From positions 62,001 through 126,000 of the forward strand of contig RXIF01000010.1 of the NCBI GenBank assembly GCA_004212075.1: a DNA stretch of 64,000 nucleotides, written 5' to 3'. Made by a program: the position numbers and the translations under genes. The stretch is from Candidatus Methanoliparum thermophilum (GTDB lineage: Archaea > Halobacteriota > Methanoliparia > Methanoliparales > Methanoliparaceae). Positions within the stretch are counted from its first letter, which is position 1; every line of letters begins with the position of its first letter. Under the pieces are notes generated by a model. That model saw nothing but the letters and a program-made list of their open reading frames with translations. It did no database searches and had not been told where the DNA came from. Below, in pieces: positions 54,851-63,929 of this stretch.

Positions 54851-56341
54851 TTGAGAATGATCGTATTTGACTTAGACGGAACTTTAATAGATGGCGAGAT
54901 AATAAATGAGTTTGCTAAAATGGTTAATAAAGGAAAAGATGTTGCAGATATAACTAAAGAGGCGATGGACGGAGATACAAATTATGAGATAGCTCTTAAA
55001 AAAAGAGTAGGGATGTTAAAAGGTCTGAAAGAGGAGGATCTAATCAAGGCTATAAAAAACATTCCATTGATGCCTGGCGTAAAAGAGGTTATACAAGAGG
55101 CTAAAAAAGCAGATTATAAGGTAGCTATCATAACAGGTAGCTTTAAAATCGCTGCAGATTATTTTGGAAGGTTGTTAGGTGCAGATTATATCATATCTAA
55201 CGATCTTATAATGAAAAACGGCGTTGTAACGGGGAAATTAAGACAGCCTATTGTTGGAGAGTTTAAAGATAGAATATTAGAAGATCTTTGTAAAAAAGAG
55301 GGAATATCTCCGGAAGAATGTATCGTTGTTGGAGATGGAGCAAACGATATAGAATTATTTAAGATAGCTGGTTTATCAATAGCGTTTAATGCTGTACCAT
55401 CTTTGAATAAAGTAGCCGACATAATCATAAGAGACAAGAATCTAACTAAAATTATCCCTTTCTTAGAGAGAGAGCAGCAAAAAGTTATTGATAATTTAAT
55501 TCAACATAAAAAAGCACTTGAAATTGAATTAGAAACTTTCAAACGAAAACGAGATCAATATAATGCCGAAAAAAGAATATATGCCGAAAAAAGAGACGAA
55601 TTGAACAAAAGGAGAGTAGAATTATTAAAAAAGGCAAAAAATTTGAGAGAGGATAGAGATAAAGTCAATGATGAAGTACAGATGTATAAAAATAAAAAGT
55701 ATGATCTGTTAAAGGAATTGAGCGTTGTTTCAAAAAAGATTGATAAATTTAAAAATGTAAATAATATGGATGGAAAGGATATTAATCAGATTAAAACAGA
55801 GATAGAACGGCTCAAATTTGAGCAACAGACAAGAGTCATGACAATTGAAAAAGAGCGAGGGGTAGTAAAGAGAATAAGTGAGCTAGAGAATGAATATTCA
55901 CAAAGAAGAAAAGAGATAGAAGATAACGAAGAGCTAAAATCTTTATTAAGCAATTATAAAAACATTAAAAATGAACTGGATCAGTATAACAAGATTTTAT
56001 CCGAAGATGTAAGCAAAGCACAGGAACTTCATCAAGAAATGATAACCTCTTTCAAGGAAGCAGAAGCTATACGAAACGAGGCGGACGTATTACACGATGC
56101 TTTTATCAATGCACAAAAGATGGCTGATTATTATCATCATAAATATATATCAGCCGAGAAGGATTTAAAAGATCTTGAGGAGATAATAAACTCTTTAAAT
56201 AAAAAGAAAACTTATTCTAAAAAAGAACGTGAAAGATATAGAGCTAACAAAATTACAGAAAGTGTCTTTGAAAATTTCAAACGAGGAGAAAAGATTACCA
56301 CAGACGATATTCTATTATTTCAGAGAAATTATTACGACTAA
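54851..56341 (+). CDS. Phosphoserine phosphatase (SerB) fused to an archaeal coiled-coil domain
   Basis: A 496-residue fusion. Residues 1-205 are a HAD phosphatase of the SerB type: FDLDGTLIDGEI (nucleophile Asp7, Asp9), IITGSFKIAADYFGRLLGAD and VVGDGANDIELFKIAG. Residues about 205-480 are a continuous Lys/Glu-rich coiled coil with segments such as ELHQEMITSFKEAEAIRNEA and DVLHDAFINAQKMADYYHHK, resembling the COG1340 archaeal coiled-coil family. The start is TTG 54851, properly spaced from GGCGGTCAT; ATG 54857 is possible. SerB makes serine, which fits glyA upstream. The partner of the coil is unknown. Confidence 0.85.
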   Translation: MRMIVFDLDGTLIDGEIINEFAKMVNKGKDVADITKEAMDGDTNYEIALKKRVGMLKGLKEEDLIKAIKNIPLMPGVKEVIQEAKKADYKVAIITGSFKIAADYFGRLLGADYIISNDLIMKNGVVTGKLRQPIVGEFKDRILEDLCKKEGISPEECIVVGDGANDIELFKIAGLSIAFNAVPSLNKVADIIIRDKNLTKIIPFLEREQQKVIDNLIQHKKALEIELETFKRKRDQYNAEKRIYAEKRDELNKRRVELLKKAKNLREDRDKVNDEVQMYKNKKYDLLKELSVVSKKIDKFKNVNNMDGKDINQIKTEIERLKFEQQTRVMTIEKERGVVKRISELENEYSQRRKEIEDNEELKSLLSNYKNIKNELDQYNKILSEDVSKAQELHQEMITSFKEAEAIRNEADVLHDAFINAQKMADYYHHKYISAEKDLKDLEEIINSLNKKKTYSKKERERYRANKITESVFENFKRGEKITTDDILLFQRNYYD

Positions 56342-56347
56342 AAGATA

Positions 56348-57421
56348 ATGAGCGTTGCGATTTTATGTATAGATCGTGATGACGATATAGGTATCAAGGC
56401 AGGGTTTAAAACACCTGTAATCGGAAGAGAGAACAACTTAATTCTTGCAGAGAGGTTAGGGCTCGCAGATCCAGAAGAGTCTGACTTAAATGCTTTATAT
56501 GGGGCTATCAAGATCTATGATGAGCTGGTAAATGATGAAAAAGATGTAATATTGATTACGATAGCCGGTGATCAGGATGTTGGGTATAAATCAGATAAGA
56601 AGATAAAGGATCAGCTTGATAGTATATTAAAGGAATATGATATAGAAAGTGTTATTCTTGTCTCAGATGGGATAGAAGACGAGTTTATACTCCCTATAAT
56701 AGAATCAAGGGTAAAAATAGATTATATAAAAAGAATTATTGTAAAACAGGCTAAAAATATAGAGAGTGCTTATTATATTCTGAAAAAACTTTTTATGGAT
56801 CCAAAAATTACTAAAAGAGTTTTTGTTCCAATTGCTTTGATTTTGCTTGTTTATGGAATATCTCTATTATTTGGGAGACAAGAGCTTGCATTTGGAGGCG
56901 TGATCTGTGTATTGGCAATTTATATTTTATCTATAAATTATGGTTGGAGTGTATACTTTGAATCGTTTTGGAAATCTATAAGTGACTCTTTTATTGAGGG
57001 TAGGGTGCCATTCGTAATCTATGTTTTAGGCATTATACTATTTTTCATGGGATTGATTCAAGGCGCTATATCGACGATCGATATTTCAGGCAGTACTCTG
57101 CTTATTGTGATGATGTTCATCAGTTCTTCTATATGGTGGTTTGTCGTTGGTGCCATTTTTTTGATTATAGGAAGCATACTGGATTATTACTTTAAAGAAG
57201 GTAAATTTGGAAGAAAATTAGTATTTCCGTTTTTTGCTCTGGCTATAGGTATAATATTATGGGGTATGAGCAGATATATAATATTATTAGAAAATTATGG
57301 AAGTTATACTCAACCAACGGCACTAAAAATTCTGATTATATCGATCATTGGATGTTTATTAGTCTCAATTTTAGGAATAAAGCTATCTTTTTGGCTTGAG
57401 AATAAAAATATCATTAAATAG
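56348..57421 (+). CDS. DUF373 family membrane protein
   Basis: A 357-residue archaeal protein. Residues 1-150 are a soluble domain (VAILCIDRDDDIGIKAGFKT, IKIYDEL, VILITIAGDQDVGYKSDKKI, VILVSDGIEDEFILPIIESR), the DUF373 signature. The C-terminal 200 residues hold about six transmembrane helices, including FVIYVLGIILFFMGLIQGAI. The DxDDD opening suggests a metal- or nucleotide-binding site, but function is unknown. It follows the SerB/coiled-coil gene by 6 bp. Confidence 0.85.
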   Translation: MSVAILCIDRDDDIGIKAGFKTPVIGRENNLILAERLGLADPEESDLNALYGAIKIYDELVNDEKDVILITIAGDQDVGYKSDKKIKDQLDSILKEYDIESVILVSDGIEDEFILPIIESRVKIDYIKRIIVKQAKNIESAYYILKKLFMDPKITKRVFVPIALILLVYGISLLFGRQELAFGGVICVLAIYILSINYGWSVYFESFWKSISDSFIEGRVPFVIYVLGIILFFMGLIQGAISTIDISGSTLLIVMMFISSSIWWFVVGAIFLIIGSILDYYFKEGKFGRKLVFPFFALAIGIILWGMSRYIILLENYGSYTQPTALKILIISIIGCLLVSILGIKLSFWLENKNIIK

Positions 57422-57452
57422 TGAAGTCTTTCCTTGAAACAAATTTTTATTC

Positions 57453-58004
57453 TTAATCAAATTTTAAACGGTCCGATGTTATTATCTCTGTATTGAAAAC
57501 GTTTTTCATATGGTATAAGGCATATTTTTCCTCATAAGGTGATGGAGATTTAACACAGTCTGATAAGACTATGGTACGATATCCCAGCATAGAAGCGTCT
57601 GCTGTGGTATGAAGAACGCAGATATTTGCCATAACGCCCAATATCACAACATTCTTTATCCCTAACTCTCTCAAAAATAGGTCGAGATCTGTAGCATAGA
57701 AAGAACTGTATCTTCTCCCTTTTACTTCGTATTCATCTTCTTTCTTTGATAGTATCTCTATTATATCAGATCCCCATGTATCTTTAACACAATGTTCAGG
57801 CCAGATTTTAAACTCAGGATCATCCTTCCTATGCCAGTCTTTCGTAAATACTACAGTTACACCAGAATCTCTTGCCTTTTTTAATGCTCGTTTTACATTT
57901 TCTAATATACTTTCCACTTCATCTATATATAAAGCCCCACCTCTTTCACAGAAGTCGTTCTGCATATGTTCGACGATCATTGCCGTCTCGTTAGGGTTTA
58001 ACAT
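57453..58004 (-). CDS. Isochorismatase/nicotinamidase-like cysteine hydrolase with an altered catalytic position
   Basis: A 183-residue cysteine-hydrolase fold. The metal region [17 protein letters not shown], the catalytic lysine region [16 protein letters not shown] (Lys95) and the nucleophile loop [14 protein letters not shown] (Cys129) fit nicotinamidases. The first triad position, usually Asp in VDMQxDF, reads VEHMQNDF (His13) here, so the classic Asp-Lys-Cys triad appears incomplete. It overlaps the LeuC-like gene by 7 bp on the same strand. Nicotinamide or another amide are possible substrates. Confidence 0.82.
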   Translation of the reverse strand: MLNPNETAMIVEHMQNDFCERGGALYIDEVESILENVKRALKKARDSGVTVVFTKDWHRKDDPEFKIWPEHCVKDTWGSDIIEILSKKEDEYEVKGRRYSSFYATDLDLFLRELGIKNVVILGVMANICVLHTTADASMLGYRTIVLSDCVKSPSPYEEKYALYHMKNVFNTEIITSDRLKFD

Positions 58005-59272
58005 GATCTAAACCTCCTTGGATCTGTAATCTCACCTTTTATTGCTGAGACTGCAGCGACCGCCGGTGAACAGAGATATATCTCGGCATTAGCACTTCCT
58101 TGTCTGCCTCTAAAGTTTCTGTTAGACGTAGAAAGTCCCACTTCACCATCGCCTAAAAGCCCGAAGCTTCCACCAAAACAAGGTCCACAACAAGGTGCCT
58201 CAACCAACGCGCCCGCCTTTATAAACCGATTTATCAATCCTGTATCTAATAATTTTAGATACTCCGTTCGGGAAGCAGGAATTATTATAACTCTAACATT
58301 CTTGTTTATCTTATTATTACCCATCAGCTCAGATACTACTTTAAAATCTTCAAATCTACCGTTGGTACAAGATCCGATAAATATTTGATCTATCTTTGTC
58401 CCTTCCACCTCTTCGATGGGTTTAACATTATCCACGCTGTGTGGACAAGAGATCTGTGGAGATAGATCGGAGATATCAAATTCAAACCTTTTAAAATTGG
58501 CAGAATCATCTGTTTTATAATACGGATCCAGTTTAAAATTGCCCAAACGCTCTTGTATGTATCTCTCTGTTATCTTATCCGCAGCGATAATGCCTGATTT
58601 GCCACCCATCTCTATTACCATATTGCATATAGTCATCCTATCGCTGATGGTAAGCTCTTTTATCGTATCACCACAAAACTCTACTGTTTTGTACCTTGCC
58701 CCAGACGACCCCATCTTGCCGATTATATGCAGGATTATATCTTTAGAATAAACACCTTTTGGCATATTTCCCATCAGCTCTATTTGAAACGTCTCTGGAA
58801 CTTTAAACCAGAGTTTTCCTGTTGCTAAAACAGCAGCCATATCTGTAGAACCAACACCTGTAGAAAATGCTCCTAGCGATCCATAAGCACATGTATGGCT
58901 ATCTGCTCCTATTATTAGATCTCCAGGTTTTACATGGCCATGTTCAGGCATTACCTGATGGCATACTCCCTCTTTTATATCATAGTTTACGACACCTTGC
59001 TTTTTAGAAAAAGTTCTGAGCAATATATGATTTTCTGCTGCGTTCAAAGAGTCTGCAGGGGATTGATGATCGTATACAATGATTATCTTACCAGGGTCAA
59101 AAACCTTATCTGTTATTTTATAAAACGCCTTAACTGCCAGAGGTCCTGTTATATCATTCATCATAGCTTTATCAACCTTTGCATACACGAAATCTCCTGC
59201 AAAAACATCTGAATTACTAGCCCGGCTAAATATTTTCTCTGAAATTGTTTTTGGATCTTTTTTAGTAGTCAT
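57998..59272 (-). CDS. 3-isopropylmalate dehydratase/homoaconitase large subunit
   Basis: A 424-residue aconitase-family large subunit. The [4Fe-4S] ligands lie in [12 protein letters not shown] and APCCGPCFG. Other blocks are [38 protein letters not shown] and [12 protein letters not shown]. It isomerises isopropylmalate (leucine) or homocitrate homologues (coenzyme B side chain in methanogens). The large subunit does not decide the substrate, and the small subunit is not in this window. Confidence 0.92.
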   Translation of the reverse strand: MTTKKDPKTISEKIFSRASNSDVFAGDFVYAKVDKAMMNDITGPLAVKAFYKITDKVFDPGKIIIVYDHQSPADSLNAAENHILLRTFSKKQGVVNYDIKEGVCHQVMPEHGHVKPGDLIIGADSHTCAYGSLGAFSTGVGSTDMAAVLATGKLWFKVPETFQIELMGNMPKGVYSKDIILHIIGKMGSSGARYKTVEFCGDTIKELTISDRMTICNMVIEMGGKSGIIAADKITERYIQERLGNFKLDPYYKTDDSANFKRFEFDISDLSPQISCPHSVDNVKPIEEVEGTKIDQIFIGSCTNGRFEDFKVVSELMGNNKINKNVRVIIIPASRTEYLKLLDTGLINRFIKAGALVEAPCCGPCFGGSFGLLGDGEVGLSTSNRNFRGRQGSANAEIYLCSPAVAAVSAIKGEITDPRRFRSC

Positions 59273-59285
59273 TTGATCTATTCCT

Positions 59286-60359
59286 CTATAAAATCTTATG
59301 TTTGTTAAGTAATATATTAAAATTATTTATTTGTGCTTCTTTCTTTAAAACCTCAAACATTTCTTTCTGGGATTTATTCATATCCACAATTTTGAATGTC
59401 TCTGCTGTTGTAAGTTTTAATATTGGAATAGGAGTAAATTTTTCATTGCCAATTTTTACATCTTCAAGATTGGTAAAAAGAATCATCTTTAACAGCCCAT
59501 CTTTAATATCCTCTAAAGATGGAAGTTTATTCTCTTTGGTATGTTTTGCATCAATCAGATAAATATTTTTATCGTATAACTCAACCTCATCAGAAGTAAA
59601 GTAATAATTTCCACCAAGATAATTGGTTATCGTTATTGTGCCTTTTATCCCTTCTAAATGTTCTTTGGGTTGTATTGTTACACTTTCCCTTTTTTGGGCC
59701 ATTTTTGCGAGATTTCTGGATAACTCCATAAATGTATTTTTACCTTTTTTCAGTTCGGCTATTCTTTTTTCTGCTGATTCTTTTGAGTGCATCTCGACTC
59801 CTAATTTTTGAGAAATTTTAATGTAAGAATCTAATGCTTTCTTTCCAATTTCAGCAATATTATCAATTTGCGATAAATTCCAATGCAATGCATCAGATTG
59901 ATAAGAAAGCAGTTCCTTTATCTGATTTTTCAAATAATCAATGTCAAATCTCTATTCTGTTATCTTATTTTCATATCTTGATTTTTTGGTAGCATCGTTA
60001 TAATAAGCAATTATTACATAAACACCGAGCAAACTCATTAAAGAAACTGTATCCCATTGCAAAAAATCTCTATCACCATCTTTGCCTTCATCTTTGACGA
60101 TCGGAATTATCGTTACCTTTTTACCAGCAAAAGATAATGAGTCATAAACTCTTGCATACGGATACGACCTTGTTCTTTTTGCAGATACCCACCAACTTAC
60201 AGCGATTTGATTTTTATCGTCAATCTTTAAAATAAATGTTGCTTCTTTTGAGAGTGCTTTATCCAAATCGCTAAAATTGAAGGTATGCAACTTTCTACAT
60301 AAAAGAGGAGTGTATTTTATGCCTTTGATTTTTGCAGTTATGCTATTCATTCTATCCAT
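59286..60359 (-). pseudogene. Type II restriction endonuclease gene with an in-frame UAG
   Basis: One frame of 357 codons is broken only by a TAG at 59952-59954 (codon 136). Before it the protein reads WWVSAKRTRSYPYARVYDSL and ends YENKITE. After it RFDIDYLKNQIKELLSYQSD continues in the same frame to the TAA at 59286. A PD-(D/E)xK-like core, DEVELYDKNIYLIDAKHTK, lies at about 257-275. It overlaps the methyltransferase gene by 13 bp, so the pair is a restriction-modification system. UAG is a normal stop in hisC, argD and DP1, so this codon most likely kills the nuclease, or splits it into two chains. Confidence 0.8.
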
Positions 60360-61189
60360 CCTTTCTCTCTTTCTATCAATTCAAAAGTATCATCATTTTT
60401 GAATAAACTTTGTTGCCCATTAAAACCGATTTTTTCTTTTATTATAGGAATTAGTGATTTTTTGATCTCAATTCCTATACTGTTTCTTCCTAATTGTCTG
60501 GCTACTTTCATAGTTGTTCCAGAACCAACGAATGGATCTAAAACAGTTTCATCCACATAAGAAAATAATTTTATGACCCTGTATGGCAATTCTTCTGGAA
60601 ATGCCGCTATGTCCTTTTCTAAAACCTGATTTGGAAGAACATTCGTCATTTCCCACAAAGTCATATACCATTTTTTGTCTTGGATCTCTTTTATATCAAC
60701 TTTTGATTTTTCTTTAATATCTTTAGAGACAGATTTGTAATCAAATTTACCTTTTTGAAAAATTATAATACTCTCCAAAAGATTATCCGGATAAAAATAC
60801 ATAGGATAGGGGTTTTGTAAAATAACACCGCTTCTTCTGCTAATTCTTAAATATCCCTCTGGCTTTTTCCAAATGATTCTATCTCTATATCTAAAACCTG
60901 CATTTTGAAAGATTTTTGTCGCATCTGCAACAATTGGAAATTTCTCACCATTAATTAACATATCATCAATGTTTAGAACGAAAATTCTTCCTTCCGCCAA
61001 AACTCTAAATAGTTCTTTTGAGACTCTTCGAAGAAGCTCTAAATATTGATCATAGTTTTTAAATAACTCCTTGTAATCAAAAGGAGCATTAAAGTAAGGT
61101 GGAGATGTTACGGCAAGATGGACGCTTTTGTCTTGAATTTCAGACATCTCCATACAGTTGCCGATTATTAGTTTATGATGTGTCCCCAT
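60347..61189 (-). CDS. DNA methyltransferase of a type II restriction-modification system (N4-cytosine/N6-adenine, beta-type)
   Basis: A 280-residue SAM-dependent methylase from the ATG at 61189, which sits 7 bp after GAGGAT. Motif IV, AVTSPPYFNAPFDYKEL, lies near the N-terminus and motif I, DPFVGSGTTMKVARQLGRNS, near the C-terminus, the beta-class order. SPPY favours N4-cytosine methylation over N6-adenine (DPPY) but is not decisive. It protects host DNA from the adjacent nuclease. The target sequence cannot be read from the protein. Upstream in-frame ATGs (61207, 61216) are less likely starts. Confidence 0.93.
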   Translation of the reverse strand: MGTHHKLIIGNCMEMSEIQDKSVHLAVTSPPYFNAPFDYKELFKNYDQYLELLRRVSKELFRVLAEGRIFVLNIDDMLINGEKFPIVADATKIFQNAGFRYRDRIIWKKPEGYLRISRRSGVILQNPYPMYFYPDNLLESIIIFQKGKFDYKSVSKDIKEKSKVDIKEIQDKKWYMTLWEMTNVLPNQVLEKDIAAFPEELPYRVIKLFSYVDETVLDPFVGSGTTMKVARQLGRNSIGIEIKKSLIPIIKEKIGFNGQQSLFKNDDTFELIEREKGWIE

Positions 61190-61327
61190 ATTTGTATCCT
61201 CTTTCATATGATACATATTCTTTGTTAAATAATAACTCTATCGGTTTATTTTTTTTACTTTTATGTTTATATTTGTATCTATCTGTATAGATTATCGAAA
61301 ATATTCCATTTTTTTTAAAGCATATCA

Positions 61328-61942
61328 TTAATCATGGATTGTGTATAACTCGTAGAGTCTTACGTTCAATCTTTCTATCTTCTGTTGAAACCTACAAAAT
61401 TTTTTGTTTGCGTATTCTACCAAGGTAATAATATAATAATCATCGGCCAGAACATAACCATTTTTAGAGATTATCGTCTCAATCATCTCGGTGCTGTTTA
61501 TCTCTACTGTTATCTTATCTCTCTTGATAGATTTTATCCCAGATCTTTTAAAACCACATTTTATGGCGATCGATAGGATCTTTTCTGCATTTATAATATC
61601 GTCGGATATCACATGGATTATTGGTGGATTTAATATAAACCATCCTTCTTTGGTACATTCGCTTATAGCGTTTAATACCTCATTTTTTTCCACACATCTA
61701 TGCCATCTTCCCCGGAATATTGCGCTCTTTTTATCCCCCACCTCTGGAAGATCAAGGATTATAATTCTACCAGAGCAACTCGATACGGTATAGTAATGAG
61801 GCAACCCATTTATCAGATTTAAAGTTGGAAGTATCCTATCATCTATCAATCCTTCTTTTAGACTTTCATCAAATTTTGAAAGGATCTCTTCTTTTCGCCT
61901 AATCCAACTACTTTTTATACCATATTTAATATCTCTCAACAT
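61328..61942 (-). CDS. taw3: tRNA wybutosine-synthesis protein Taw3
   Basis: Residues from ATG 61942 give a 204-residue protein that methylates N4 of the tricyclic base in tRNA-Phe. Family blocks: WIRRKEEILSKFDESLKEG, YYTVSSCSGRIIILDLP, IFRGRWHRCVEKNEV, and WFILNPPIIHVISDD. It overlaps the purQ end by 17 bp. An upstream in-frame codon at 61981 lies in the purQ coding region and is less likely. It belongs to the same pathway as taw1 at the left end of the window. Confidence 0.9.
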   Translation of the reverse strand: MLRDIKYGIKSSWIRRKEEILSKFDESLKEGLIDDRILPTLNLINGLPHYYTVSSCSGRIIILDLPEVGDKKSAIFRGRWHRCVEKNEVLNAISECTKEGWFILNPPIIHVISDDIINAEKILSIAIKCGFKRSGIKSIKRDKITVEINSTEMIETIISKNGYVLADDYYIITLVEYANKKFCRFQQKIERLNVRLYELYTIHD

Positions 61943-62726
61943 AATCGATAATAGATTTAAAAAAAAGGAGTCCATCTCCACGATCTATATCTCTGTTTCT
62001 CGTCCAATCAGGATGCATATAACGATAAAAAACTCGTTCAGGATGGGGCATGAGACCAAAAACGTTCCCTTTGTTGTTGCATATTCCTGCAATATTGAAT
62101 ATAGAACCATTTGGATTCCAAGGATAACCAGAATAATCCCCTTTATCATCTACATATCTAAAAACTATCTGATCGTTTGAAATTAATCTATTTAAGGTCT
62201 CTTCATCCCTAAAAACAATATTACCTTCCCCATGTGCGCTCGGAAATAACAACACATCATCTTTTTTATATTTTCTAGTGAATAGGCACTTGCCATTATT
62301 CACGTGTTTTACCAGCGTAGGCCTACATTCGAATTTATTTGAACTATTTATTATAAAAGCCGCCTCTTTTTCATCCGATATCGTCTTTTTAGTGGCAGGT
62401 AATGCACCCAAATCTACTAAAACTTGATATCCGTTGCATATTCCTCCTAACAACTTGTCTTCTTCTATAAATTCTATAATCTCGTCTTTTATCTTGCTCA
62501 ATCGCGATGCAAAGATGGCACCAGCACGGATATAATCCCCTGAAGAGAATCCGCCTGGTATTATTATACAAGTGTAATCGCCTATAGACCTTTCATTCTT
62601 TACTTCTCCAAGTATCTGTTTTATATGAACTAACTCAGCATCTCCTTTCAGTCTTTTAAATGCAAAAAAAGTCTCATATTCGCAATTGGTTCCTTCCATC
62701 GTAAGAATTCCTATCTTCTTGGACAT
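61926..62726 (-). CDS. purQ: Phosphoribosylformylglycinamidine synthase, glutaminase subunit
   Basis: A 266-residue class-I glutaminase supplying ammonia to PurL in purine synthesis. The nucleophile loop is GGICNGYQVLVDLGALP and the His/Glu pair is in LMPHPERVF; PGGFSSGDYIRAGAI lies before it. PurL and PurS are not in this window. It overlaps taw3 by 17 bp. Confidence 0.94.
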   Translation of the reverse strand: MSKKIGILTMEGTNCEYETFFAFKRLKGDAELVHIKQILGEVKNERSIGDYTCIIIPGGFSSGDYIRAGAIFASRLSKIKDEIIEFIEEDKLLGGICNGYQVLVDLGALPATKKTISDEKEAAFIINSSNKFECRPTLVKHVNNGKCLFTRKYKKDDVLLFPSAHGEGNIVFRDEETLNRLISNDQIVFRYVDDKGDYSGYPWNPNGSIFNIAGICNNKGNVFGLMPHPERVFYRYMHPDWTRNRDIDRGDGLLFFKSIIDYVERY

Positions 62727-62795
62727 AGTAGATCACTATAAAATTTCGGCTATTTAATACATTTTATAATTTTATCTTAAAGATAAATCTATTAA

Positions 62796-63677
62796 TCAAT
62801 CTTCTTCTCCTATTTTAATACCGGATGGACATACATGTACTATGACAGATGCTATCCTACCCGAATCCTCTAGTTTTTTCTCTACCGCATGCGATATTTT
62901 GTGTGCAGTAATTAGCGAGATAGACGGATCTACATCGATATGCATATCGATTATAAAATTTCTACCCATACGTCTTGCTCTTAGTCTATGAACGCCTAAA
63001 ACGCCAGGTATATTTTTTATCTCATTATTAACCAGATCTATTATCTCCTGAGAGGGAGATTTGTCCATTAATATATTTACGTTTTCCCTACATACCTTTA
63101 TACCATAATAAAAGATCATGACGGCAAGTATAAATCCAGCTACAGAATCTAAAAAATAGATGCCTAAAATAGCACCTAAAACACCAACAAATGCCACTAT
63201 AGAAGATAAAGCATCGCTTCTGTGTTCATATGCGGCTGCTTTAATAGCAGGGCTATTAAGTTTATCTGCAATATAGAAACAGTATCTCGCCATAATCTCT
63301 TTACTTACAATAGAAACTGCTACAGCAAAGAGAGCTATGCTTTTTGGTTGTTCTGTAGTAATATTTTTTATAGAGTTATATGCTAATAATATACCTAGAC
63401 CTAACAAGAATAATGCAACGATAAAACCAGCTATCGATTCGGCTTTTTCATGACCATAAGGATGAGATTTATCTGCAGGTCTGATTGAGGTTATATATCC
63501 TACGTATGCAATGATCGTAGATAAAAAATCGGATAACGAGTGAAAAGAGTCGCTGATTAATGCTATACTCCCTGAAAATATTCCGATGATAAACTTAAAT
63601 ATAAAAAGAGCTATATTTCCAAATATCCCTAAATAAAATGAAAATATTCCTTCATCTCTTTTTTTCTTACTTCTCAT
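62796..63677 (-). CDS. Cation diffusion facilitator family metal transporter
   Basis: A 293-residue CDF exporter. About six transmembrane helices include GSIALISDSFHSLSDFLSTI, the helix-2 metal-site motif, and AAAYEHRSDALSSIVAFVGV, the helix-5 site (HxxxD). The C-terminal cytosolic domain (VHRLRARRMGRNFIIDMHID, KKLEDSGRIASVIVHVCPSG) binds metal and regulates. It should export Zn2+, Fe2+ or Mn2+ by proton antiport. ATG 63677 lies just before a 323-bp non-coding stretch containing the MITE. Confidence 0.93.
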   Translation of the reverse strand: MRSKKKRDEGIFSFYLGIFGNIALFIFKFIIGIFSGSIALISDSFHSLSDFLSTIIAYVGYITSIRPADKSHPYGHEKAESIAGFIVALFLLGLGILLAYNSIKNITTEQPKSIALFAVAVSIVSKEIMARYCFYIADKLNSPAIKAAAYEHRSDALSSIVAFVGVLGAILGIYFLDSVAGFILAVMIFYYGIKVCRENVNILMDKSPSQEIIDLVNNEIKNIPGVLGVHRLRARRMGRNFIIDMHIDVDPSISLITAHKISHAVEKKLEDSGRIASVIVHVCPSGIKIGEED

Positions 63678-63769
63678 CTTTATATCGATCCATTTTATAC
63701 AATAAATGAAAAATCAACATCATTTATCAAATCTTGAAAGAAACGATTGTTGCCTTTAAATAACTTCTC

Positions 63770-63775
63770 CTTTAT
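63770..63775. repeat. Left target-site duplication of the MITE (CTTTAT)
   Basis: CTTTAT abuts the left inverted repeat; an identical CTTTAT follows the right inverted repeat at 63930-63935. Confidence 0.75.
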
Positions 63776-63929
63776 GTGCTGTGTTGGCTAATTAATTTTG
63801 AAAACCATTATCTCTTCCTCTTTTTACAATCAAAAATATACTTCTCTAATCAGAAGAAATAATCACAATGCTTCTTTATGTCTTTAAGGATTTATTTTAC
63901 CGCTCTCCATGAATTATTCAACACAGCAC
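63776..63929. mobile_element. MITE, 154 bp with perfect 11-bp inverted repeats
   Basis: The left end GTGCTGTGTTG (63776-63786) is matched by CAACACAGCAC (63919-63929). Extending inward gives about 16 of 18 matching bases. The element is flanked by CTTTAT on both sides, an apparent 6-bp target duplication. The interior is AT-rich and non-coding. The window's last gap (63678-64000) holds nothing else I can support. No transposase with these ends is present, so it would depend on one elsewhere. I do not assign an IS family. Confidence 0.85.

Noticed and set aside
59952-59954. Pyrrolysine decoding of the UAG in the restriction gene
   Set aside because: UAG ends hisC, argD, DP1 and marC at natural C-termini and no pyl gene is in the window, so there is no positive support for it here.
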